Assembly: GCA_904501685.1 (NCBI GenBank)
Contig: CAJGBX010000060.1
Span: forward strand, 1 to 8,190
Reading direction: 5' to 3'
Length of the DNA stretch: 8,190 bases
Origin: Clostridiaceae bacterium
Lineage (GTDB): Bacteria > Bacillota > Clostridia > Oscillospirales > Acutalibacteraceae
The notes under the pieces are model-generated. The model had not been told where the DNA came from and ran no database searches. It saw only the letters and a program-made list of their open reading frames with translations. The position numbers and the translations under genes are program-made. Positions 1-6,232 of the stretch are shown piece by piece; within the stretch, counting starts at the first letter, position 1; each line of letters starts with the position of its first letter.

Positions 1-551
1 AGACCGATTATACCAAGGGCACAGCGGAAACGAAAAAGTACTGTTTCTTGGATAATATGGTTTATATGAAGCAGCTTTGGCCTACCAGTTCAACTGCTAC
101 CTATACCCGTGCTACACATGTTATTATGCGTACAGCAAGCTTTGCAAAAACAGCATTGATGCCGCTTGGTGCCAATAAGGATTGGAAGCCTGCAAATGAT
201 GCCCAGACCTTTAAATTCCCTACCGGTATATTCGCATATGATGAGGAAATTTATGAAAAGAAATATGTGAGAAGCCACGTTGTTGCGTTTGCATCGACCA
301 ATGTGATTTCGGATGATTACAATCAGAATAACGTTGCCAATATGGATATTACACTTACAACCTTCAAGCAGGCGGTCGGCACTGCTGATTCAGCCTTCAG
401 CTTTGTTCCTAAGACCATAAAAATTGAGGATTATTCATCAAATGTAAACGAGAAAAAGGTCAGAACCATGAAGTGGATATTTATGGGAGTAGTTCCGGTT
501 GCAGTTATCGCGACAGGCGTTGCAGTTTGGTTCAGGAGAAAGAGAAAATGA
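1..551 (+). CDS. GldG-family ABC transporter auxiliary protein, C-terminal part (partial)
   Basis: The reading frame is open from the left edge (first full codon at position 3), so this is the last 182 residues of a longer protein. The visible part holds a soluble extracytoplasmic stretch with the 'VVAFASTNVISDDYNQNN' type segment near residues 93-110, which is how the GldG/ABC_transp_aux domain ends (a 'report of local state' strand followed by an Asn-rich helix). A single transmembrane helix follows at about residues 157-176, with a basic RRKRK cytoplasmic tail. GldG-like proteins sit with an ATPase and an ABC-2 type permease; in Firmicutes their substrate is unknown and gliding is not implied. 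The stop codon overlaps the start of the DUF4340 gene (ATGA), which indicates translational coupling and one operon. A TTG at 48 could be read as a start, but it lies inside the domain and has no Shine-Dalgarno site. The family assignment rests on the C-terminal pattern plus the DUF4340 neighbour. Confidence 0.72.
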   Translation, partial: TDYTKGTAETKKYCFLDNMVYMKQLWPTSSTATYTRATHVIMRTASFAKTALMPLGANKDWKPANDAQTFKFPTGIFAYDEEIYEKKYVRSHVVAFASTNVISDDYNQNNVANMDITLTTFKQAVGTADSAFSFVPKTIKIEDYSSNVNEKKVRTMKWIFMGVVPVAVIATGVAVWFRRKRK

Positions 552-2335
552 GTGATTTCCCCGAAAAGGATAGGTTGACCGAGCCTCAAGAGAGTATCCC
601 GACCTTAGAAAATACAGAGCCTAAGTCCGGTGAGGAGCCTCAGTCAACAATATTTGTAAAGCATATTTATAACACTAAAAAGCCGGCAAAAAAAGGCAAT
701 ATAAAGCGTATTGTTATATGTTCGGTTGCGGCTTTGCTTTGCGGTGCTATTATCGGCAGCATATTCTTGGTTAAGAATATGCTGCCCGAGAGGTCAAGCT
801 CGACAGTTTCGGTTGCTGAGGAGGAACGGTTTGATATTTTAAAGTTTTCCGACCTTATTAAGCCGTCAATTGTAAGCATTGGCGGCAAAGATATAGAGGT
901 TGAATCTAATATCCAGTCGGTTTACTTTGTAAATAATTTGGAGGAGTTTACCTGCCTTCCTGAGTATATAAAGGCTGAAAAGAAGGAGAATACCTCGTCC
1001 TCGAGCTCGACTTCATCAAGCAATAAAAAGACCTATGATTACAATATTAATTGGTGCGTTAAGGACTTGGATACTAAGCTTACGGTTTCGAACTTAATCA
1101 GTGAAAAAATTCAGGAATGTCTTAATATCCAGGGCTTTAGAAAGATGGAAAACACCTTCGAAAGTGTTGAAGAGTACCATCAATATTACGGTATAACCGA
1201 TAAGCTTACCGCCGGTTGTGTAGTTAAGTTCAACGACGCGACCGAAACGCTTACCATAAAGCTTGGCAGTTCGGTTGCCGGCGGCGATGCGTTTTATTTT
1301 TTGACCAGTCTTTCAGATACAATTTATTTGGTCGAGGCTGAATATGCTAAGCACTTTATTTGCACAACCAAGGAGTTTGCTGAGCCGACCGTTATTGACC
1401 CGATCGTAAAGACCGATGATATAAAGTCGTATTATAATGATAACTCCGGTGCTTTGGCCCGTTATGATTCAATTAAGCTTTCAGGTGACGCTTTTGGCGG
1501 CAAGGTATATGACTTTAAGCTTGCTACAGGTGCCTCTGCCGACTATATGCCGTATCTTATGGTGGCGCCCTACCGCCGTCCTGCCGATAATGAATTTATT
1601 ACTGAAATGATAAGTCTTGCTGAAAACGGCTTAGAGGCTACTGCAATGTTCTCTTACACCTCGACTGAAAAGGACAGGGAAGCTTATAATATTAAGAGTC
1701 CTAAGGCGGTAATTGAGTTTAAACTTGGTAAATACAGCTATAAGCTGATGATTGGCGGAATTGTCGGTCAGGGTACCGATTCACAAACAAGGTCGGTTAT
1801 GATTGAAGGAAAACCGCAGATTTTCGGCGTTCCGGCTGAGAGCTTTGATTTTCTGATGAATGCGTCAAACGATGTTACTAAAATGTTTAATGAAGGATTT
1901 ATCCTTGAGGATATTTATACCATTAAGAGTTTAGAAATGACCGACAAAACCGGCACTCACAAGTTTGACTTAAAGCATACATTGCGTGAGGGCGAAACAA
2001 GTGTTTATGACACCGTTGTCAAAAAAGGCTCAACCGAGATGAATACTCTTTCGTTTAAGATTCTTTATCAGCGTATTTTGATGTTATCCCTTACCGAATA
2101 CGTGCTTGAGCAGGAGTATACCGACCCGGTGCTGACGGTAAAGTATAACTATATTGAGGGCGGAAGTAAGCTTGTAGAGTTTACCGAAGCTACTGATGAT
2201 GTTTATCACTATACTGCATGGGTTGACGGCACACCGTTAGGTGAGGTTGTTAAATCCAGTGTAGAGGACATTATTAAATGCCTTGAGATTTATCTTGCAG
2301 GCGGAGATGTTCCCGATACCTGGGTAGTTAGTTAA
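548..2335 (+). CDS. DUF4340 domain-containing membrane protein
   Basis: A 595-residue protein. The ATG at 548 is chosen because AGGAG at 534-538 lies 9 bases upstream and the start overlaps the gldG-like stop; a longer in-frame start at 473 would sit inside the upstream gene. The N-terminus is a charged, Glu/Pro-rich cytoplasmic stretch (residues 1-53), followed by one membrane helix (about 54-76), then a large extracytoplasmic region. Residues about 90-285 read as DUF4340: beta strands, then 'ETLTIKLGSSVAGGDAFYF' and 'TIYLVEAEYAKHF', the usual domain core of 'thermodynamic-like' strand pairs ending in a DUF4340-type helix. A Ser-rich, low-complexity linker (about 149-158) interrupts the domain. 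The remaining 300 residues look like further repeats of the same beta-rich fold, but I cannot assign them. DUF4340 proteins accompany GldG in Gld-type ABC transporter operons, so a role as the second extracytoplasmic subunit is inferred. Its molecular function is not known. Confidence 0.8.
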   Translation: MSDFPEKDRLTEPQESIPTLENTEPKSGEEPQSTIFVKHIYNTKKPAKKGNIKRIVICSVAALLCGAIIGSIFLVKNMLPERSSSTVSVAEEERFDILKFSDLIKPSIVSIGGKDIEVESNIQSVYFVNNLEEFTCLPEYIKAEKKENTSSSSSTSSSNKKTYDYNINWCVKDLDTKLTVSNLISEKIQECLNIQGFRKMENTFESVEEYHQYYGITDKLTAGCVVKFNDATETLTIKLGSSVAGGDAFYFLTSLSDTIYLVEAEYAKHFICTTKEFAEPTVIDPIVKTDDIKSYYNDNSGALARYDSIKLSGDAFGGKVYDFKLATGASADYMPYLMVAPYRRPADNEFITEMISLAENGLEATAMFSYTSTEKDREAYNIKSPKAVIEFKLGKYSYKLMIGGIVGQGTDSQTRSVMIEGKPQIFGVPAESFDFLMNASNDVTKMFNEGFILEDIYTIKSLEMTDKTGTHKFDLKHTLREGETSVYDTVVKKGSTEMNTLSFKILYQRILMLSLTEYVLEQEYTDPVLTVKYNYIEGGSKLVEFTEATDDVYHYTAWVDGTPLGEVVKSSVEDIIKCLEIYLAGGDVPDTWVVS

Positions 2336-2349
2336 GTTAAATAAAATTT

Positions 2350-2380
2350 AAAGCCGCTCAAGATTTTCTTGAGCGGCTTT
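2350..2380. terminator. Bidirectional intrinsic terminator between convergent genes
   Basis: A perfect 13-bp inverted repeat (AAAGCCGCTCAAG at 2350-2362, CTTGAGCGGCTTT at 2368-2380) has a 5-base loop. The arms begin with AAA and end with TTT, and the + strand continues TTTATTGTTT, so it can terminate both strands. It lies 14 bases after the DUF4340 stop and 17 bases beyond the end of the convergent sulfatase gene. Confidence 0.9.
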
Positions 2381-2397
2381 ATTGTTTGCATGAATTG

Positions 2398-4398
2398 TTA
2401 CTTATTGCCGAAAACGTGTTTATAATAGTTATTTGTATAAATACCTGCAGCCATTCTGAAGCGGTTGGACACGATATCCTTAACCTGCTTTACATAGGTC
2501 TCCTGTGCTTCAGGTGAGGCAAAGCTCTTACCCTCGTGCAGGGTAAATTCCTTGGTTTTTGCGTTGTACTTACCCATACTTGTGACAAATGAACGGTCGT
2601 GAAGCTGAGCAATACAGTCGGTGGTTGACATTATATCTACGCCCGTAAGCAAGCGCGAATCGTATTCAAAACCGAAAAGATTCAGAATGGTAGGCAGAAC
2701 ATCTACCGACGAGCAGGGCTTATCAACTGTAGGAGCGTCTTTCGTGCCCTGGCAGTAAAGAATAAAGCTGCTTTTGTATAATTCAAAGGTAGTGTCAACG
2801 TCGTGCCCCAAAAGCTCACGCCAGACCGAATACTTGTCACCGCCGTCCTGCTCTAAGCCGTAGGGGTAATGGTCGGGTGTTATGGTAATAACTGTTTTAT
2901 CCGCAACACCGGCGTCATTAAGGTCTTTTAGCAGTTGTTCCATAGCGCGGTCAAGCTCAATATTGCAGGCATAGTAAGCCTTTAAGGTGTCGGAACAGTC
3001 CAGGTGCTTTACAAGGTCGCGGTTCTTGTGAGACATACTGTTTCCCGAAAAGCTATACTGCAAATGTCCGCTGACCGTCATATAATAGGCGTGGAACGGC
3101 TTGTCGTCACTCAAATAATCCTTGGTCGAGCCGGTTATCATCTCAAGGTCGCTTTCGGGCCATCTTTTCTTGACATATTCCTCTATGCCGTTACCCCAGC
3201 CCTTATAATCATAGCCCATTGTAGGGTGGGTTTTATCTCGGCTGTAGTAGGTGTAGGTGTGGTTGTGGTATGCAAAGGTTTTGTCTACGCCAATGCTTTG
3301 GAACATATTGCCTAAGGCATAGGGCAGAGCATTCTCGCCCGAACGTTTGAACGATTCCGAGCTTGATTTAGGCAAAAGACCGGTGCAGGCGGCATACTCT
3401 CCGGCAGAGGTGGAGCCGAGCCAAGGAGTATAGAAATTGGTAAACTTAAAGCCCTCCTGTGACATTTTATAAAGAGTCGGTGTCAATTCGGGGTCGATTG
3501 CAAGATGTGAAAAGCCTTCGGCGGTAATGGTAATAAGGTTGTAGCCCTTATACATTCCGGTATAGTAATTTTTAAGCGTAGGCTCTTTTTGACTGAAATA
3601 TTCGTTTAACGCCTTTAACTGCTTATTGTTGGTGCTGGCACTCAAGGCATCAAAATCAATATTCGTAATATTTGGTGAAGTGTCAATCGGTTTTTCAACC
3701 TCTGTGGGAGGAGTTATGGTTTCAACGAAAATAGGAGCCTCGTTTTTAACCTCCATTTTTTGCTCAAAACCTAAAATATTATACTTCATATCAAGCATTT
3801 CGGTACGCAAAAGTCCGAATTTTCCCATTGCAAAATTCACGGTAAACTCACCCGATTGAACCGAGGAAAGATGACCGGTAAGGGAAATTATAAGGGTTAC
3901 CGTAATGTGTAGACAAACTGCGGTTAGCCCCAAAAGTGCGACACCCTGCCACTTCATTTTGCGGTATTTTAATTTCTTTTGGCCAAATATACTGTAAAGC
4001 GCCAACGGTACCGACAAAAGGATAATTGCAGGCAGACCTTTGAAAATTTCCTTTATTGTGGTGTTTATAATCCCGCCCTCGGTAATTTGACCTATACCGC
4101 CCGATACAATCGAGTTCAATTCAAAATAAGTACCCGAAAAAATACCGTGGTAGATTATCTGTGCCGCGTAAATCAGTACCAAAAACGCTAAAATGCCGGT
4201 GGTTATGTGTTTGGCAATATTAGGCTTCACCCTTGAAAAGATGCAGGACAGTAAAAGTGCCGCAATAAACGAAAAAATCGGCATAACCAAAAGACCGATA
4301 TCGAAAAATGTGCCCCAGGTAAAGAGCTTCAAAATAAGCTCCATATACACTATGGCACAAAACAAAAACCAAAACGTGCTGTATTTTTTAACTTTCAT
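2398..4398 (-). CDS. LtaS-like sulfatase-family phosphoglycerol transferase
   Basis: A 666-residue protein with an N-terminal membrane part (about five hydrophobic helices between residues 8 and 175) and an extracytoplasmic alkaline-phosphatase/sulfatase-fold domain (about 285-600). This is the layout of lipoteichoic acid synthase LtaS, which polymerises glycerol phosphate from phosphatidylglycerol on the outer face of the membrane. Residues corresponding to the LtaS Mn site can be seen: Glu294 in TAEGF, the nucleophile Thr330 in LGSTSAGEY, Asp509-His510 in TPDHYP, and His445 in SGHLQY as likely substrate contact. The ATG at 4398 is preferred over an in-frame GTG at 4407, because that GTG is part of the GGTGAT ribosome-binding sequence for the ATG. 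The gene is alone on its strand, flanked by a shared terminator downstream and its own promoter upstream. It may make true LTA or transfer phosphoglycerol to another glycan; sequence alone does not decide, and no glycolipid or teichoic acid gene is nearby. Confidence 0.85.
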   Translation of the reverse strand: MKVKKYSTFWFLFCAIVYMELILKLFTWGTFFDIGLLVMPIFSFIAALLLSCIFSRVKPNIAKHITTGILAFLVLIYAAQIIYHGIFSGTYFELNSIVSGGIGQITEGGIINTTIKEIFKGLPAIILLSVPLALYSIFGQKKLKYRKMKWQGVALLGLTAVCLHITVTLIISLTGHLSSVQSGEFTVNFAMGKFGLLRTEMLDMKYNILGFEQKMEVKNEAPIFVETITPPTEVEKPIDTSPNITNIDFDALSASTNNKQLKALNEYFSQKEPTLKNYYTGMYKGYNLITITAEGFSHLAIDPELTPTLYKMSQEGFKFTNFYTPWLGSTSAGEYAACTGLLPKSSSESFKRSGENALPYALGNMFQSIGVDKTFAYHNHTYTYYSRDKTHPTMGYDYKGWGNGIEEYVKKRWPESDLEMITGSTKDYLSDDKPFHAYYMTVSGHLQYSFSGNSMSHKNRDLVKHLDCSDTLKAYYACNIELDRAMEQLLKDLNDAGVADKTVITITPDHYPYGLEQDGGDKYSVWRELLGHDVDTTFELYKSSFILYCQGTKDAPTVDKPCSSVDVLPTILNLFGFEYDSRLLTGVDIMSTTDCIAQLHDRSFVTSMGKYNAKTKEFTLHEGKSFASPEAQETYVKQVKDIVSNRFRMAAGIYTNNYYKHVFGNK

Positions 4399-4435
4399 AT
4401 TTATCACCGTAAAAATATTATATTACCACATAAGA

Positions 4436-4463
4436 ATTTTATCACAATTTTAATGATTGTCAA
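4436..4463 (-). promoter_or_regulatory. Probable sigma-A promoter of the LtaS-like gene
   Basis: On the minus strand, TTGACA (4463-4458) is followed after 16 bases by TAAAAT (4441-4436), preceded by TG plus one base (extended -10, TGTGATAAAAT). The predicted transcript would start near 4429, giving a leader of about 30 bases that carries the GGTGAT ribosome-binding site. A second -10-like block, TGTGGTAATATAAT, lies at 4430-4417, but a transcript from it would have only about a dozen leader bases. Confidence 0.65.
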
Positions 4464-4514
4464 GCAATAATGAAAAATGTAATCATTTGTAATTTTTTGT
4501 CTTAATTTAGCAAC

Positions 4515-4645
4515 CAAAAAAGCAAAAGGACTGCCGAGGGAAAGGCAGTCCTTTTGCTCTTTTCGAGGGTTATTTGAGGAGGGTAGAGTAATGTTCAGTT
4601 CACGCAAAAATATTTGCATTAAGAGGTGCGGCCCTCTTCTGAACT
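4515..4645 (-). ncRNA. Candidate small non-coding RNA with three-way junction and C-rich region
   Basis: Read on the minus strand, an RNA starting near 4645 would be about 130 nt long. An outer helix GUUCAG/CUGAAC (4644-4639 with 4598-4593) closes a three-way junction with two hairpins: AAGAGG/CCUCUU (4638-4633 with 4626-4621, loop GCCGCA) and GCAAA/UUUGC (4617-4613 with 4608-4604). Next comes an apparently unpaired pyrimidine-rich stretch (about 4590-4560) containing CCCUCCUC and CCCUC. It ends in a 15-bp terminator hairpin whose loop carries a third CCCUC, followed by six U. A TACAAT -10 sits 7 bases before the start. The layout (structured 5' part, C-rich single strand, rho-independent end) is that of Gram-positive trans-acting regulatory RNAs. 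I do not recognise a known family; a conserved interspersed repeat is the main alternative. Confidence 0.55.
4516..4558 (-). terminator. Intrinsic terminator ending the candidate small RNA
   Basis: A perfect 15-bp stem (AGCAAAAGGACTGCC at 4521-4535, GGCAGTCCTTTTGCT at 4544-4558) has an 8-base loop. On the minus strand it is followed by six T (complement of A 4516-4521), giving a strong U-tract; on the plus strand the run after the stem is weaker (CTCTTTTC). The stronger minus-strand signal implies a minus-strand transcript upstream of it (higher coordinates), although no gene is there. This is the main evidence for the small RNA. Confidence 0.8.
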
Positions 4646-4651
4646 GTTTTA

Positions 4652-4680
4652 ATTGTACAGCAAAGACTTTTAAAATGTGT
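4652..4680 (-). promoter_or_regulatory. Possible promoter of the candidate small RNA
   Basis: TACAAT on the minus strand (4657-4652) is a good -10 sequence, 7 bases ahead of the first base of the closing helix of the RNA. No convincing -35 hexamer is found at 16-18 bases (the 4675-4680 block reads ACACAT), so an activator may be needed. A 10-base-spaced direct repeat of GAATTTC lies just upstream (4683-4698). Confidence 0.4.
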
Positions 4681-4732
4681 GGAATTTCTGTGAATTTCCC
4701 GTTAACAATCATAAAGAGAATTATTAACAAAT

Positions 4733-4761
4733 GAATATTATATCTTTTTTTGGGTAAAATT
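4733..4761 (+). promoter_or_regulatory. Possible sigma-F/G type promoter of the SpoIIQ-like gene
   Basis: GGGTAAAATT at 4752-4761 matches the sigma-F -10 pattern GGnnAnAnT. GAATA at 4733-4737 resembles the GYATA -35 (4 of 5), with a 14-base spacer, one shorter than typical. A transcript would start near 4767, just ahead of the ribosome-binding site. Bacillus subtilis spoIIQ is transcribed by sigma-F, which makes this match more meaningful than its score alone. No good sigma-A promoter is seen at the right distance: TATTAT at 4736-4741 lacks a -35 partner. Confidence 0.4.
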
Positions 4762-4782
4762 ACATTTGAAAGGAAGATTGTT

Positions 4783-5517
4783 ATGAAGGTAAGGAATAAA
4801 AAATATACAAAAATCATAAGATTTCTTAACGGCAAAGCATTTTACGCCGTTTTGTGTGTCTGCTTGATTGCTTTAGGGGTTGCCGCTTGGTCCGGACTCG
4901 AGGGAATGAGGCTTTTAAATGCCGAAAAGGAAAATAACAGCACCTTTCCCTTGAACTCAGGCTCAAAAATTGACAGTATTGGCATAATTCCGCCGATACA
5001 GTCTGAAATCGTGTCGAGTGAAACCGAAACGGACAAAAATGACGGCGAAAAGTCTGAAATCAGCACAGGTACTATGTCCGAGCCTGAAACCGAGCAGGTT
5101 GCGGCTCCGGTAGCAACCTTTTTTGTAAATCCGGTCTTAGGTAAGGTTACTAAGGATTTTTCCGAAACCGAGCTGCAGTATTCGGTTACAATGTGCGATA
5201 TGCGTCTGCATAAGGCGGTTGACCTTGAGGCAAACGAGGGCACACCGGTCATTGCGGCAGGTGAGGGTATAGTTACCGAGGTTTATACCGATGCAATGCT
5301 TGGCTCGGTGGTAGAAATCGACCACGGCAATGGAATTACTGCAAAATATTGCGGCTTAAATGAGCAGCCGTTTGTAAAAAAAGGTGATACTGTAGATTCC
5401 TCCAAGCAAATCGGTACGGTGGGAATTATTCCGTGTGAATCGGTTGAGCAACGGCATATTCACCTAGAATTTTACAAAAATGGCAAGTCGGTTTCACCGA
5501 TGAATTATATTGAATAA
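4783..5517 (+). CDS. SpoIIQ-like M23 (LytM-domain) membrane peptidase
   Basis: A 244-residue protein with a short basic N-terminus, one membrane helix (about 18-38), a low-complexity Ser/Glu/Thr linker (about 45-110), and a C-terminal LytM/M23 domain (about 115-240). Zinc-site motifs are intact: His143-x3-Asp147 (HKAVD) and His225-x-His227 (HIH). The usual YxHL motif reads Tyr189-Cys-Gly-Leu, so the third active-site histidine is absent. The 'KVTKDFSETELQYS' entry to the domain, the total length and the single anchor resemble SpoIIQ, the forespore protein that docks with SpoIIIAH in the engulfment channel; the sigma-F-like promoter supports this. SpoIIQ is inferred, not proven, and a vegetative cell-wall endopeptidase is the alternative. 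The ATG at 4783 is chosen for AAAGGAAG 7 bases upstream; a TTG at 4750 lies upstream of that site, at the -10 region. It ends in tandem TAA stops. Confidence 0.8.
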   Translation: MKVRNKKYTKIIRFLNGKAFYAVLCVCLIALGVAAWSGLEGMRLLNAEKENNSTFPLNSGSKIDSIGIIPPIQSEIVSSETETDKNDGEKSEISTGTMSEPETEQVAAPVATFFVNPVLGKVTKDFSETELQYSVTMCDMRLHKAVDLEANEGTPVIAAGEGIVTEVYTDAMLGSVVEIDHGNGITAKYCGLNEQPFVKKGDTVDSSKQIGTVGIIPCESVEQRHIHLEFYKNGKSVSPMNYIE

Positions 5518-5587
5518 TAATACAAAAATTTTCTTGCCCCCTATGGGCCTAAATGCTGAAATTATTCAATTGGCATACGGTCGGGGC

Positions 5588-5627
5588 AGCAAAAGCGGAA
5601 GCTGAATTTCAGCCTCCGCTTTTTGCT
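5588..5627. terminator. Bidirectional intrinsic terminator
   Basis: A long hairpin: AGCAAAAGCGGA at 5588-5599 pairs with TCCGCTTTTTGCT at 5615-5627 (one T bulged), extended across one mismatch by GCTG/CAGC around an AATTT loop. The T-run ends transcripts from the SpoIIQ-like gene on +, and the A-run acts as U-tract for the convergent flavin reductase gene on -. The bases between 5521 and 5587 hold only a weak GCCC/GGGC hairpin (5536-5548). Confidence 0.85.
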
Positions 5628-5639
5628 TTGTTAATTATA

Positions 5640-6137
5640 TTATTTTCTAATCAAAACCTTTTCAATTTTGCCGAAGATAGAGAAGTGGAAGTCCTTATTC
5701 GGGAACCATTTAAGAGGTTCCTTATCGGTAAAGCACTCCTCCTTCATTTCTTGAACATACTGCTTTTTGCAGACGATTACCATTCTCGCCTCTTCAAAGT
5801 ACACCGACTCGCCGTCAAAAATCGGCGTCAAGCCGGTTAAGGCGGTTTTGTCACAATCACGGCCTGACTTGCTTCCGCAAATCTTGTGAATTTCTTTGTT
5901 GTCACCGTAAAACGACAGGGTGAACCAATCGGATTTATTGATGAATTCCATGGTATACCGCTGAGGACGGACAACACACATACAGGAATCACTGCCCCAC
6001 ATTTCACCCATAAAGCCCCAGGATGCCGTCATCATATTGTAACCTTGGTCGTTTCCTGCGGTAATCAGCATATATTCCTTTGAGATTGCCTCGATTAAGT
6101 TGTCCTTTATTTCGGTTGCATTGATTTCCTTAAACAT
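5640..6137 (-). CDS. Flavin reductase-family (FMN-binding split-barrel) protein
   Basis: A 165-residue protein filling the flavin reductase-like domain from end to end. Visible family blocks are 'LITAGNDQGYNMMTASWGFMGEMWG' at about residues 24-48 (written in parts: LITAG, YNMMTASWG, MWG), then VVRPQRYT, FTLSFYGDN, CGSKSGRDCDK and the late YFEEARMVIVCKK strand. TASWG and RPQRYT are the segments that contact FMN in this fold. Such proteins bind FMN and may reduce it with NAD(P)H or pass electrons to a partner; the partner is not evident here. The start at 6137 is supported by GGAGTGA 7 bases upstream. The gene is convergent with the SpoIIQ-like gene and follows yebC on the same strand, separated from it by a terminator, so it is probably expressed alone. 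Length is normal for the small clostridial members of the family. Confidence 0.88.
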   Translation of the reverse strand: MFKEINATEIKDNLIEAISKEYMLITAGNDQGYNMMTASWGFMGEMWGSDSCMCVVRPQRYTMEFINKSDWFTLSFYGDNKEIHKICGSKSGRDCDKTALTGLTPIFDGESVYFEEARMVIVCKKQYVQEMKEECFTDKEPLKWFPNKDFHFSIFGKIEKVLIRK

Positions 6138-6161
6138 AAAGTCACTCCGTTCTTACAATAT

Positions 6162-6190
6162 ATAATAAAAGCATATGTGTATCATTTTAA
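6162..6190 (-). promoter_or_regulatory. Weak promoter candidate for the flavin reductase gene
   Basis: On the minus strand TTAAAA (6190-6185) and TATTAT (6167-6162) are 17 bases apart, matching 4 and 5 of 6 consensus positions. The -35 overlaps the U-tract of the yebC terminator. The region is AT-rich, so several registers are possible. Confidence 0.35.
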
Positions 6191-6221
6191 AAAATACCAC
6201 TGCTCAAAAGGCAGTGGTATT
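6189..6221 (-). terminator. Intrinsic terminator of yebC
   Basis: An 11-bp perfect stem (AATACCACTGC at 6193-6203, GCAGTGGTATT at 6211-6221) with a 7-base loop lies 12 bases past the yebC stop. On the minus strand it is followed by four further T, making six with the stem end. It separates yebC from the flavin reductase gene. Confidence 0.85.
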
Positions 6222-6232
6222 CAAGTTTCGGT

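Noticed and set aside
473..547. Longer N-terminus (25 codons) for the DUF4340 protein
   Set aside because: It would lie inside the GldG-like gene, has no ribosome-binding site, and encodes a Cys/Arg-rich stretch unlike a protein start; the ATG at 548 has a well-placed AGGAG and the ATGA overlap.
4399..4407. GTG start three codons upstream for the LtaS-like protein
   Set aside because: The GTG is part of the GGTGAT ribosome-binding sequence that serves the ATG at 4398.
4559..4782. A riboswitch (for example c-di-AMP ydaO type) in the leader of the M23 gene on the plus strand
   Set aside because: Cell-wall hydrolase genes often carry ydaO leaders, but I find none of its conserved sequence blocks; the structure is better placed on the minus strand, where it ends in a strong terminator, and the gene's probable promoter lies downstream of it.
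4404..4835. A minus-strand open frame of up to 143 codons, including a 71-codon version starting at 4619
   Set aside because: It spans a 15-bp terminator, the small-RNA helices and the LtaS-like promoter, lacks a ribosome-binding site, and its composition looks like translated intergenic DNA.
5553..5840. Plus-strand open frame of 95 codons
   Set aside because: It runs through the terminator hairpin and antisense to the flavin reductase gene, with no ribosome-binding site.
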